Part shown: positions 31,846-39,903 of the stretch, piece by piece
Layout: every line of letters starts with the position of its first letter
How positions within the stretch are numbered: position 1 is the stretch's first letter
NCBI GenBank assembly: GCA_035459965.1
Contig: DATHXC010000007.1
Location: 248,001 to 312,000 of the forward strand
Source of the DNA: DATHXC01 sp035459965
Lineage (GTDB): Bacteria; Pseudomonadota; Gammaproteobacteria; Burkholderiales; Methylophilaceae
DNA length: 64,000 nucleotides
Reading direction: 5' to 3'
Program-made: the position numbers and the translations under genes
The notes under the pieces: generated by a model
Databases searched by the model: none
Told to the model about the DNA's origin: nothing
Seen by the model: only the letters and a program-made list of their open reading frames with translations

Positions 31846-34290
31846 CTAGTGCTTGTCATCGGCATTCATGCCACTACTCAGCATCGCCATCGCTGCAATA
31901 CTGATATCCGCAACAAGTATCGATTCCAGGCCGCCCAGCTGGTTGAGAATAGGCAATGACACAGTCAAGCAGAAATCTTCGGTAGCTGTTGATAGGTAAA
32001 TGCTTGAGATGTAGGGTTCAAGCGTTTCGTAAGCAACAGCGTAGTAAGCCTGCTGACTGCGGTCCACTCCAGCCCCACCTGCTTTAATCTTGCCGTACAT
32101 ATTCGGGTTAATCCAGTTTGGATAACGCTGTGTGCCGTTGGCACTCAGCTCAAACACCACCTCAAAGAACGGATAATCCGTAAAGCAACTATCCATGCAA
32201 TGGGAATCTTCTGACCTGCGATACTTGAGCAGGGATTTCAAGGCTTCCAGCGCGCGTGCCTGCCAATCGGAATGCACCTCATGCTCGGGTACTACCAGCC
32301 TTGGCGTATCAGCTTCCACTACCACGATGCTACCGATATTGGATTTGCCTATTTTCTTCAGGTAAGCCGCACGCTCTGCTGCTGCCACGCTATTGGATAG
32401 CGCACCCTGGCTGCCATTGACGACCGCGATGGAGATACTGGCCACGGGGTGCTCGCTGCCATCTTCTGTGGTGAAGAACCCGCGTTCCAGGTCTGAGGCA
32501 TCGTATAAGTGGCTGGCGAGATCCTGGAAATGATAGATGACATCCAGCAACCGGCTTTCCAGCGTTGTATTGTTATGATCCAGGATCAATACAAAGTCAT
32601 CCCCACCGATATGCCCAACCAGGATGCCAGTGCCACCCTGAAACTCCTGCCTGACGATTTCTGAGAGCAGGCGAATCATCGCATCGCCGCGGATAAAGCC
32701 ATATCTGTCGTTGTAAGCTTTAAAGTGGTCAAGATCGATATACACCAGGATAGTGCTGGGGTTGTTGCGTATGCTGACATCCAGCGATTGACGCAATGTC
32801 GGCCCGGTGGTTAATTGGCTTAAAGGATGCAGGCTACCGGTACTCATTTTGCGGCTGATCAGCTGCGCCATGATTTCCAGCGGCTGCAAAATGCCAATGT
32901 AGATCCCATCATCCCCGACCATCACCCAGGGCTCGGCATCTCCCCGTTCAAGATAAAGCCCGCGCGCCAGTAGTGATGAGGGTGTGCGGCTATTGACCAT
33001 TTTGGGCAATGAGTCGCAATAGGCCCCTAATGAGTTACTACGCTGAGTAAACACCTTGCCACGCCTGAGCAGGCCAATAGGCTTTAGGTTATCCAGTACT
33101 ACTGCAATTTCAGTATCGAGGTTCTCCAGGAAAATAGCCCTGGCTTCTTCAATCGAGGTATTTACTTCTATGGTCAGTCCACGCGAAACGAATTCCGCAA
33201 TGCGGAACTCATCCGGGATATGTGAGCGATGTGCTTCATCCTGCTTGGGCAACTGTGTCACGGTCCTGGTGGGCTTGCTTTCTGGTTTGGCAAAATAATA
33301 GCCCTGCGCATACACCAGGCCCAGATCAAGACAGAAATTGATGTCTTCAACGCGCTCCAGGCCTTCTGCTACTACCGTACAGCCCAGCCGTTGCGCCATG
33401 GAAATAATCGCTTCAAGCAACACTGTACGCACCCGGCTGCCTTGCGCTTCATGCACTATCGCCCGGTCTATCTTGATAAAGTCGGCGCGCACAGCGGCCA
33501 GTGTACGCAAACCATTAAAGCCTGAACCCATGTCATCCAGTGCAATGCGCAAACCATAGCCGCGAATTTCGTCGCAGCATCGCGCTAAAAGCTCGGGCGA
33601 TACTTTCTCGCTCTCCACAATTTCAATCACAATCTCACGCTGCTCGATACCGTATTTATTGAGTGTTTCCAGCATGGGGGCCAGCCAGCCTTTTTTCATG
33701 ATGGTTTGCGGCAATACGTTAATAAATACAGGTGTGCCAGAAGCAATGAGATGCGCTTTGCCAATCAAAGCACCTTGCTGGCAGGCAATATCCAGCTCCT
33801 CACTACACTTGAGCTGGCTGGCCAGCTTGAATGATTCTTCGCCATTAAGCAGGCGCCCTTCAGGGTCCTCTATGCGGCATAAGGCCTCATAGCCAAAAAT
33901 CTTGCCGTTCTGGGTGAAATCTACAATCGGCTGAAAGTAGATTTGTACATGCGCACTTTGCACCCCGGAGCTCAGGTCATCCATTAACCAGGAATGCAGG
34001 CGTCGTGCAAAAAAAGTATTGAATGGCATGACACCAGCTATCGCGACCGCAGGGTCGATTGGGTGGGCGTCAGGGGCAATCATCACATAGCACTCGTCAA
34101 GAAGCGATTCAGGCAGGTTTTCTGTCAGCTGATTCAGTGTGTGAATTAATGATTTCTCATCACTAAAGTCGAAAATAAATACAGACTTTTCAGGATTATG
34201 GGTGTGCTTTAAAGCAAGACTGTCGAGTGCAAATGTCTGATCTAACGTATTTAAATATAATTTCATATGCTGGTTTATCTTTTCTATCAT
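31846..34290 (-). CDS. EAL-CBS-GGDDF protein with C-terminal sensor domain
   Basis: About 814-aa cytoplasmic c-di-GMP protein. The EAL domain (about 105-340) retains YEALCR, DDMGSGFNGL and AEGLE, so phosphodiesterase activity is plausible. A CBS-pair-like stretch follows (about 375-490), then a GGDEF domain whose signature reads GGDDF, so cyclase activity is doubtful. The last 150 residues (DYPFFEVVFELSANGTQRYP ... LVADISIAAM) resemble a Cache/YkuI-C-type ligand domain, unusual behind a GGDEF. Start is uncertain: GTG 34314, ATG 34290 and ATG 34266 all lack a good SD. The same EAL-CBS-GGDDF layout recurs at 56308. Confidence 0.85.
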   Translation of the reverse strand: MIEKINQHMKLYLNTLDQTFALDSLALKHTHNPEKSVFIFDFSDEKSLIHTLNQLTENLPESLLDECYVMIAPDAHPIDPAVAIAGVMPFNTFFARRLHSWLMDDLSSGVQSAHVQIYFQPIVDFTQNGKIFGYEALCRIEDPEGRLLNGEESFKLASQLKCSEELDIACQQGALIGKAHLIASGTPVFINVLPQTIMKKGWLAPMLETLNKYGIEQREIVIEIVESEKVSPELLARCCDEIRGYGLRIALDDMGSGFNGLRTLAAVRADFIKIDRAIVHEAQGSRVRTVLLEAIISMAQRLGCTVVAEGLERVEDINFCLDLGLVYAQGYYFAKPESKPTRTVTQLPKQDEAHRSHIPDEFRIAEFVSRGLTIEVNTSIEEARAIFLENLDTEIAVVLDNLKPIGLLRRGKVFTQRSNSLGAYCDSLPKMVNSRTPSSLLARGLYLERGDAEPWVMVGDDGIYIGILQPLEIMAQLISRKMSTGSLHPLSQLTTGPTLRQSLDVSIRNNPSTILVYIDLDHFKAYNDRYGFIRGDAMIRLLSEIVRQEFQGGTGILVGHIGGDDFVLILDHNNTTLESRLLDVIYHFQDLASHLYDASDLERGFFTTEDGSEHPVASISIAVVNGSQGALSNSVAAAERAAYLKKIGKSNIGSIVVVEADTPRLVVPEHEVHSDWQARALEALKSLLKYRRSEDSHCMDSCFTDYPFFEVVFELSANGTQRYPNWINPNMYGKIKAGGAGVDRSQQAYYAVAYETLEPYISSIYLSTATEDFCLTVSLPILNQLGGLESILVADISIAAMAMLSSGMNADDKH

Positions 34291-34419
34291 TAAATGCTTG
34301 GTATGCGAATGCACAGTTTACGCAAGCCCTGTGCCAAACGTCAGGTAGCAGGTATTTTAAAAAAATTGTAATACTGTTATTGCCACCATTAACGGAATAA
34401 CAGCATGGCTTCAATCCTC

Positions 34420-35304
34420 TTATTCGCCAGCTTCCATCCTCGCGGCAAACAAGGCTGCAGCCACAATCAGGCTGCCACCTATCCATTCGTGCAGCTCCAT
34501 GGCTTCATTCGCCAGGTAATACGAGGCAATGGCAGCCACTACCAGCTCGAACATGAACAGCACCGAGGCTCGCGTAACTGGGACATGGGTAATGCCATAT
34601 TGCACGACCAGCGTCGCCGCCATCACCAGTAAGGCGATCACTACCATGATGATCCAGTGGGTCGCACTGAAAACTTCTGGGCTAGGTAAAGGCAGCGTTT
34701 GAAAAGGGATGAAAATCAAGGTCATCATCAATACGCCAAACCATACCGCCATAGATTTCGACGCTACGCTTAGATGAATGGATTTACGGGTAATCACATT
34801 AGTCATTGCAAAGCCGATACCAGCGGACATGGCCAGCCATTCCGCCTGGTTTTGCGGTAAGGGCAAGGCATCTGGCTGCCAGAGCATGATAAATGCGCCT
34901 GTGAGTGATATGGCAATCACCGCCAGGCGCTTGCCACTGACGCGTTCTTTTAACCAGAAATGCGCCAGCAGCAAGGTCCATAGGGGTGACAGGTAAAACA
35001 ACAGCATCACCCGCATCACTTCGCCATCAATCACTGCCAGCACGTAACTCAGGTTAGTCCAGCCAGCGACTAATGCCAGCCAGAATATCGATTTGGGGAC
35101 ATTGGCGGCGCTTCGCCAGCGCTTGGCATACATCAGCAAGCCCAATATGACGGCGATGACATAGGTATAGAAGCTGGAAGCCACGCCTGATATACCAGCT
35201 TCCTGCATGATGCGGTATGGATACCAGATGATGCCCCAGCATACGGCACCGAAAAGCAGGCCGGAGATTGCCCAAAACTGTTTACTGTTGTTCAAAAAAA
35301 CCAT
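34420..35304 (-). CDS. DMT superfamily transporter, EamA family
   Basis: 294-aa inner-membrane protein with ten predicted TM helices as two EamA repeats (about 10-145 and 155-285). The motif LLFYLSPLWTLLLAHFWLKE in the first repeat and ASVLFMFELVVAAIASYYLA in the second are typical of the drug/metabolite exporter family. Substrate unknown; exporters of amino acids and other metabolites occur in this family. Divergent from dapC with about 110 bases between them. Confidence 0.9.
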   Translation of the reverse strand: MVFLNNSKQFWAISGLLFGAVCWGIIWYPYRIMQEAGISGVASSFYTYVIAVILGLLMYAKRWRSAANVPKSIFWLALVAGWTNLSYVLAVIDGEVMRVMLLFYLSPLWTLLLAHFWLKERVSGKRLAVIAISLTGAFIMLWQPDALPLPQNQAEWLAMSAGIGFAMTNVITRKSIHLSVASKSMAVWFGVLMMTLIFIPFQTLPLPSPEVFSATHWIIMVVIALLVMAATLVVQYGITHVPVTRASVLFMFELVVAAIASYYLANEAMELHEWIGGSLIVAAALFAARMEAGE

Positions 35305-35401
35305 ACTTTCTTGTGATGTTTTGCTAGGTGTTGTCTACTTAAACTTAATCTTGACTACTTGAATTCCGGGCATATTCAGCCCTCAGTTCAAGCCGCTTCA
35401 T

Positions 35402-35407
35402 TTATAA
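35402..35407 (+). promoter_or_regulatory. Consensus -10 box just before dapC start
   Basis: A perfect TATAAT lies eight bases before the dapC ATG (35416). A start site seven or eight bases downstream would fall on or next to the ATG, giving a leaderless or nearly leaderless mRNA; there is no SD in that space. No good -35 hexamer is visible at 16-18 bases. Confidence 0.4.
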
Positions 35408-35415
35408 TTACGCCC

Positions 35416-36597
35416 ATGAATCCAAACCTGAATCTACTCCAGCCCTACCCGTTCCAGCGCCTGCGCGAGCTTTTCAGCGGCATTACCCCCAACCAGCAAC
35501 TGTCGCCCATCAACCTGTCGATAGGCGAGCCCAAGCATGCGACACCGGCATTGATCAAGGATGCTCTGGTCAACAACCTGGCCGGGCTGGCGAATTATCC
35601 CACGACTGCGGGTGTGGTAGCGCTGCGGCAGGCAATTTCTCATTGGGCGACGCGCCGCTATGGCATCCCCGCGCTGGATGTGGAAAAAGAGATTATCCCC
35701 ATCAACGGTAGCCGCGAGGCCCTGTTTGCCTTTGCGCAAGCTGTTATCGACAGCAGCAAGCCTGCTCCTGTCGTCATCAGCCCCAACCCGTTCTACCAGA
35801 TATACGAAGGCGCTGCCTTCCTTGCTGGCGCACAGCCCTACTTCCTTAATACACTGCCGGAGAGCGGGCATGCCATGGATTTCAGCAGCGTGCCCGAGAG
35901 CATCTGGCAACGCACACAACTGGTTTACCTGTGTTCACCCGGCAACCCTTCCGGCAAGGTGATGAGCCTGGAGCAATGGCAGGAAGTGTTTGAATTATCT
36001 GACCGTTATGGTTTTACCATTGCTGCCGACGAATGCTATTCGGAGATCTACTTCGATGAAGCCACCCCGCCGCTAGGCGCACTGCAAGCCGCCCACAAGC
36101 TGGGTCGCGACTACACCAGGCTGGTGATATTCAGCTCGTTATCCAAACGTTCAAATGTGCCGGGCATGCGCTCGGGCTTTGTGGCAGGTGACGCGAAGAT
36201 CCTGGAGAAATTCCTGCTCTACCGCACTTACCACGGCTGTGCCATGAGCCCTGCCGTGCAGGCCGCCAGTATTGCCGCGTGGAATGACGAAGCGCATGTG
36301 ATTGAAAATCGCCGCTTGTACGATGAAAAATTCAAGACCGTGACGCCCATGCTGCAAGATGTGCTGGATGTTGAGATGCCAGATGCCGCGTTCTATCTAT
36401 GGGCACGCACCACCATGCCGGATACCGAATTTGCTGTCAGACTGTACCGCGATTTCAACGTGACAGTATTACCGGGCAGCTATCTGGCGCGTGAAGCGCA
36501 TGGGGTGAATCCGGGTAAGAGTTTCATTCGACTGGCATTGGTAGCCTCGCTGGAAGAATGCATTGAAGCAGCTAAAAGAATAAATAATATTAAATAA
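35416..36597 (+). CDS. dapC: Succinyldiaminopimelate transaminase
   Basis: 393-aa PLP-dependent fold-type I aminotransferase of the betaproteobacterial DapC type: converts N-succinyl-2-amino-6-ketopimelate to N-succinyl-LL-diaminopimelate for lysine and peptidoglycan. It begins MNPNLNLLQPYPFQRLRELF, the usual DapC start. The PLP Lys sits in SSLSKRSNVPGMRSG, with NPSG and ADECYSEIYF upstream and an Arg near FIRLALV for carboxylate binding. A frame from TTG 35359 only adds upstream sequence. Stand-alone gene. Confidence 0.92.
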   Translation: MNPNLNLLQPYPFQRLRELFSGITPNQQLSPINLSIGEPKHATPALIKDALVNNLAGLANYPTTAGVVALRQAISHWATRRYGIPALDVEKEIIPINGSREALFAFAQAVIDSSKPAPVVISPNPFYQIYEGAAFLAGAQPYFLNTLPESGHAMDFSSVPESIWQRTQLVYLCSPGNPSGKVMSLEQWQEVFELSDRYGFTIAADECYSEIYFDEATPPLGALQAAHKLGRDYTRLVIFSSLSKRSNVPGMRSGFVAGDAKILEKFLLYRTYHGCAMSPAVQAASIAAWNDEAHVIENRRLYDEKFKTVTPMLQDVLDVEMPDAAFYLWARTTMPDTEFAVRLYRDFNVTVLPGSYLAREAHGVNPGKSFIRLALVASLEECIEAAKRINNIK

Positions 36598-36632
36598 TTT
36601 AATCAATTGCCTGCGATTGAAATCTAATAATC

Positions 36633-37559
36633 TTATTTAATAAATTTATTATTCAGCCTGATTGCTATTGAGCTGATAAATATAAGCGCAATCCCGATCA
36701 TTACCAATGCAATTGGCCAGCCTAAAGTATTGGCAAAGTGTTGTGCAGTGTAATAACTGATATAGGACAGCATCGACACGGTCCCTACAAGAATCAGTAC
36801 TCCGCTTCTTACATAAGTACTCAAGAATATAATCAGGGCAGACAGCCCAAGATGTAGCACTTCGAATGGAGTGTCTCGCACAGCATCAAACACGGACCAT
36901 AAAACGGTCACCGATCCGACAAAGTACCAGAACGGCGCAATGAGCAGATGACGCGACTGGCTGAGTGCGTAGGCTATACACAACAGTGATGTGCCAATCA
37001 CAAAGCCTGTCAGGTTTTCATCAAAATCCCACAGGTCGAATAAGGTGGCGAATAAGAAGCTGCCAAACAGGATTGCACTGAAAGCCAGTACAGTGATTCT
37101 TTTCGCATAAAACACCGCCCACTGCTGTATCAGCATATAAGCTGACATCAGCAATACGCCATAATGCCAATCACCGCCTGATGAGTACTCCTCCAGCAAC
37201 ACAAATATGCCCAATGGCTGTAGGACGCTGGAGATGAGGAACAGTGGCGTTACGGCTCGCTGATACCGGCTATCCGCCAGATAGACCAGGCCCATTACAA
37301 AAGCAAACAGACCTGAACCCAGGGTTACGATAACCCGTGCGAGTGAGCCAAAGTCATCCCAATACATCGAGATAAAAACAGCGAGTCCCGCGAACACGAA
37401 AATGCCGCCTATGTAACCAAACAGCTTGGATAGTATGGTCGAGGATTTTTGACCTGGATTGACCTCAGTAGCGCTTAGAGCTTGCGCAATCTCATCCAGT
37501 GAAATCTGATTGTGCTTTGCCAGTTGCACAATGTCCTGCAATGCATCTTCTTTAGACAT
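36633..37559 (-). CDS. DUF2157-like membrane protein
   Basis: About 308-aa protein: a short cytoplasmic N-terminus of about 45 residues with a helical domain (EDALQDIVQLAKHNQISLDE), then about nine hydrophobic segments, opening with KLFGYIGGIFVFAGLAVFIS, typical of DUF2157 proteins. Function unknown. The ATG at 37559 has SD AGGGGGTG; the GTG two codons upstream is less likely. It follows the gene at 37572 with a 12-base gap, so the two form a pair. Confidence 0.8.
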   Translation of the reverse strand: MSKEDALQDIVQLAKHNQISLDEIAQALSATEVNPGQKSSTILSKLFGYIGGIFVFAGLAVFISMYWDDFGSLARVIVTLGSGLFAFVMGLVYLADSRYQRAVTPLFLISSVLQPLGIFVLLEEYSSGGDWHYGVLLMSAYMLIQQWAVFYAKRITVLAFSAILFGSFLFATLFDLWDFDENLTGFVIGTSLLCIAYALSQSRHLLIAPFWYFVGSVTVLWSVFDAVRDTPFEVLHLGLSALIIFLSTYVRSGVLILVGTVSMLSYISYYTAQHFANTLGWPIALVMIGIALIFISSIAIRLNNKFIK

Positions 37560-37571
37560 CGCCACCCCCTA

Positions 37572-38153
37572 TTATTTAATGATCCAGCCCAGAAATTGCA
37601 CTTGTTCATAATAATTGGCCTCATATACAGGTAGTTTATAAGCAACACTTCCTTTTTTAATACGATAGCCAACATCATTTGAACGACCACCAAATAATCC
37701 TCCCAATAACCCTGAATTACCATAATGCGGGCGATCCAGCATATACCCATCAGGAGATGTATCTGAGGGATCTATCTTTAACGACTTTGTTTCTTCCAAC
37801 AGCACCTCGTTACTGCGATTGGCAATCCTAGACCAGTCAATATTAATTTCTTTAACAGCCTCAGTTTTTCCATCATAAACAATCAATTTTTTTACGGTAT
37901 GGCCAATATTTTGGTCGTGATTTTGCATCGCTTTAGCTTTAAGCTGATTACTTTTTATTGAAAAATCAACGTCGTATTCGTCCGTGTTCTGAAAGTCAAA
38001 TCGCGATGAGATGAATAAAAGCTCATATTGCGGCGGGTTACCCAATGCTTTAGGAATGACAGTCGCAAGCAGAAAAATAATAATGAGCAATATAGGAAAT
38101 GTCAGCCCCACGACTAGTGCCAGATTTTGTTTTAGCAGTGCTTTAATTGACAT
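37572..38153 (-). CDS. Hypothetical membrane-anchored protein
   Basis: 193-aa protein with one N-terminal TM helix (about 12-34) and an external domain with no motif I know. It contains a Gly-rich loop (GNSGLLGGLFGGRSNDVG) and ends in a hydrophobic QFLGWIIK. The start at 38153 is chosen for SD AAGGGT; a longer frame from 38180 would run into miaA. Paired with the DUF2157-like gene, with which it may form a membrane complex (inference from spacing). Confidence 0.7.
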   Translation of the reverse strand: MSIKALLKQNLALVVGLTFPILLIIIFLLATVIPKALGNPPQYELLFISSRFDFQNTDEYDVDFSIKSNQLKAKAMQNHDQNIGHTVKKLIVYDGKTEAVKEINIDWSRIANRSNEVLLEETKSLKIDPSDTSPDGYMLDRPHYGNSGLLGGLFGGRSNDVGYRIKKGSVAYKLPVYEANYYEQVQFLGWIIK

Positions 38154-38172
38154 AAGCTTACCCTTAATTTGT

Positions 38173-39108
38173 TTACACAATAAACTGCGCTATTTCTTTC
38201 ATTACTATCTCATTCATTGTCGGATTTAGGCAATCCACTTCCACAATATCATCCATGCCACGCAGCCATGTTAGCTGGCGTTTCGCTAATTGGCGCGTGG
38301 CTGCAATGCCTTTTTCCCGAAGCTCCGCCAGGTCATATTCCCCATCCAGATGCTGCAAAGCCTGCCGATAGCCTACGCAACGCATGGCAGGCGTCTCCGA
38401 GCCAAGCTCAGGATAGCCTGTCCTTAAACGTCGCACTTCATCGAGAAAGCCCTGCTCCAGCATGGTATCGAAGCGCGTGGCAATGCGCTGGTGCAGCACA
38501 CTGCGCTCGCTCGGTACCAGGGCGATTTTCAGTAATTTATAAGGCAGCGCATCACCCGCAGATTGCTGATGCAGCGCCGTCATGGTCTGGCCACTCAGCT
38601 CATAGACTTCCAGCGCGCGCTGTATGCGCTGCGAATCGCCCGGCTCCAGCCTGGCGGCCGTTGCCGGGTCTATGTCGGCAAGCTTGGCATGCATGCCCGG
38701 CCAGCCAACTTCCAGGGCTTGCGCATCGAGCCTGGCGCGCACGTCACTATCCGCCTCAGGTAATTGGCTTAAGCCACCCTGCAAGGCCTTGAAGTACAAC
38801 ATGGTGCCGCCTACCAGCAAAGGTATCTTGCCCCGCGCAGTGATGTCCGCCATCAGGCGCAAAGCATCTTTGCGAAAATGCGCGGCAGAATAGACATGGG
38901 TAGGTTCTATCACGTCAATCAGGTGATGTGGCGCAACTGCCAGCGTTGCAGCATCCGGCTTGGCAGTGCCGATATCCATGCCTTTGTACACCAGCGCAGA
39001 ATCAACGCTGATGAGCTCGATGGGTAAGCGTTGCAATAGCTCGACAGCAAGGCCTGTCTTGCCGCTGGCTGTGGGGCCCATTAGAAAAATTGCCGAAGGT
39101 AAACTCAT
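38173..39108 (-). CDS. miaA: tRNA dimethylallyltransferase
   Basis: 311-aa enzyme that adds the isoprenyl group to A37 of tRNAs reading UNN codons. P-loop GPTASGKTGLA (11-21), the DSALVYKGMDIGTAKPD loop, and the later QRIQRALEVYELSG and RQLAKRQLTWLRG are all conserved. Its ATG overlaps the stop of the HNH-like gene upstream (ATGA), although in related genomes miaA follows mutL directly. hfq, the usual next gene, is absent. Confidence 0.96.
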   Translation of the reverse strand: MSLPSAIFLMGPTASGKTGLAVELLQRLPIELISVDSALVYKGMDIGTAKPDAATLAVAPHHLIDVIEPTHVYSAAHFRKDALRLMADITARGKIPLLVGGTMLYFKALQGGLSQLPEADSDVRARLDAQALEVGWPGMHAKLADIDPATAARLEPGDSQRIQRALEVYELSGQTMTALHQQSAGDALPYKLLKIALVPSERSVLHQRIATRFDTMLEQGFLDEVRRLRTGYPELGSETPAMRCVGYRQALQHLDGEYDLAELREKGIAATRQLAKRQLTWLRGMDDIVEVDCLNPTMNEIVMKEIAQFIV

Positions 39109-39902
39109 GGACTAAATGGATCAGCTAAATCTATATTGTTTATATGTACATCTAACTTAGTTGCCAAGCTAGCGTTACTAGGGGCTAATCCCGTGTCTAA
39201 CCTGTAGACTCCAACACATCCTCTTGGCTGGAAATGCTTAACATCACCAAGTTCTTTCCACCCATACAAATCAAGGCCAAAAATACATATCCAGCTACTA
39301 TCGTTTAGCTGATCCCATACACATTCATACCTTAGTTTTCCGTTATTTGACTCAATGCAATCCAAATTTTTAGCTGATCTATTTCGTTTTATGACCTCCA
39401 CAAATTTGAAATGCTGCTCCAAGATTGGATCAGGAGTAAAAACTCCACTTTTGAAAGCGCCCGATGGAAAAGGTGTTTGGATATTGTGAAGACTGTTATC
39501 TAGGAGTGGTGACTGGTACAAAGCTGTGTGAAAACCCTTTACCCATCGCCAAACAAGGGGCTCAATATTTCTTTGATTAAAGGAAACCAAGAGGTTATTG
39601 GTGCCAACGTTCTTGTAAATATCTAGCTTTAGTTTGTCATCCCTAGCTGATGGCTGCTTCCCATGAATTAAAGATAGCAACTGTCCTATAACCTCATCAT
39701 CTAGGTTCAATGAGCTATGACATGGTTCTTGATGTGTTTTAAGCTTTAAAGGAAAGTTTCTATCTTGATTAGCGAATATTGCTTCCGGGGGAACATGGTC
39801 ATGATTGGTGACGTCTTCAAGATTAAAAGGTCTGCCACAAATATAACAAAAATGTAAATTTCTTACATTTCTTGCTTCTTTCTGAGTGGTTATTGAAACC
39901 AA
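39105..39902 (-). CDS. HNH-like endonuclease domain protein inserted between mutL and miaA
   Basis: 265-aa protein with an N-terminal zinc/HNH-like module: CYICGRPF, then NHDHVPPEAIF and a later CHSSLNLDDE, resembling the HNH_5 type. The rest (about 80-265) matches nothing I know. Catalytic competence is uncertain. It starts with TTG one base after the mutL stop, with SD GCGGGGAA inside mutL, and ends overlapping miaA by ATGA, so it is spliced into the operon without a gap. AT-rich composition, unlike mutL and miaA, suggests acquisition. A genome-defence or repair-linked nuclease is possible but unproven. Confidence 0.72.
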   Translation of the reverse strand: MVSITTQKEARNVRNLHFCYICGRPFNLEDVTNHDHVPPEAIFANQDRNFPLKLKTHQEPCHSSLNLDDEVIGQLLSLIHGKQPSARDDKLKLDIYKNVGTNNLLVSFNQRNIEPLVWRWVKGFHTALYQSPLLDNSLHNIQTPFPSGAFKSGVFTPDPILEQHFKFVEVIKRNRSAKNLDCIESNNGKLRYECVWDQLNDSSWICIFGLDLYGWKELGDVKHFQPRGCVGVYRLDTGLAPSNASLATKLDVHINNIDLADPFSP

Positions 39903-39903
39903 A

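Noticed and set aside
35434..35919. 161-aa frame antisense to dapC
   Set aside because: Shadow frame; the dapC motifs are continuous on the opposite strand.
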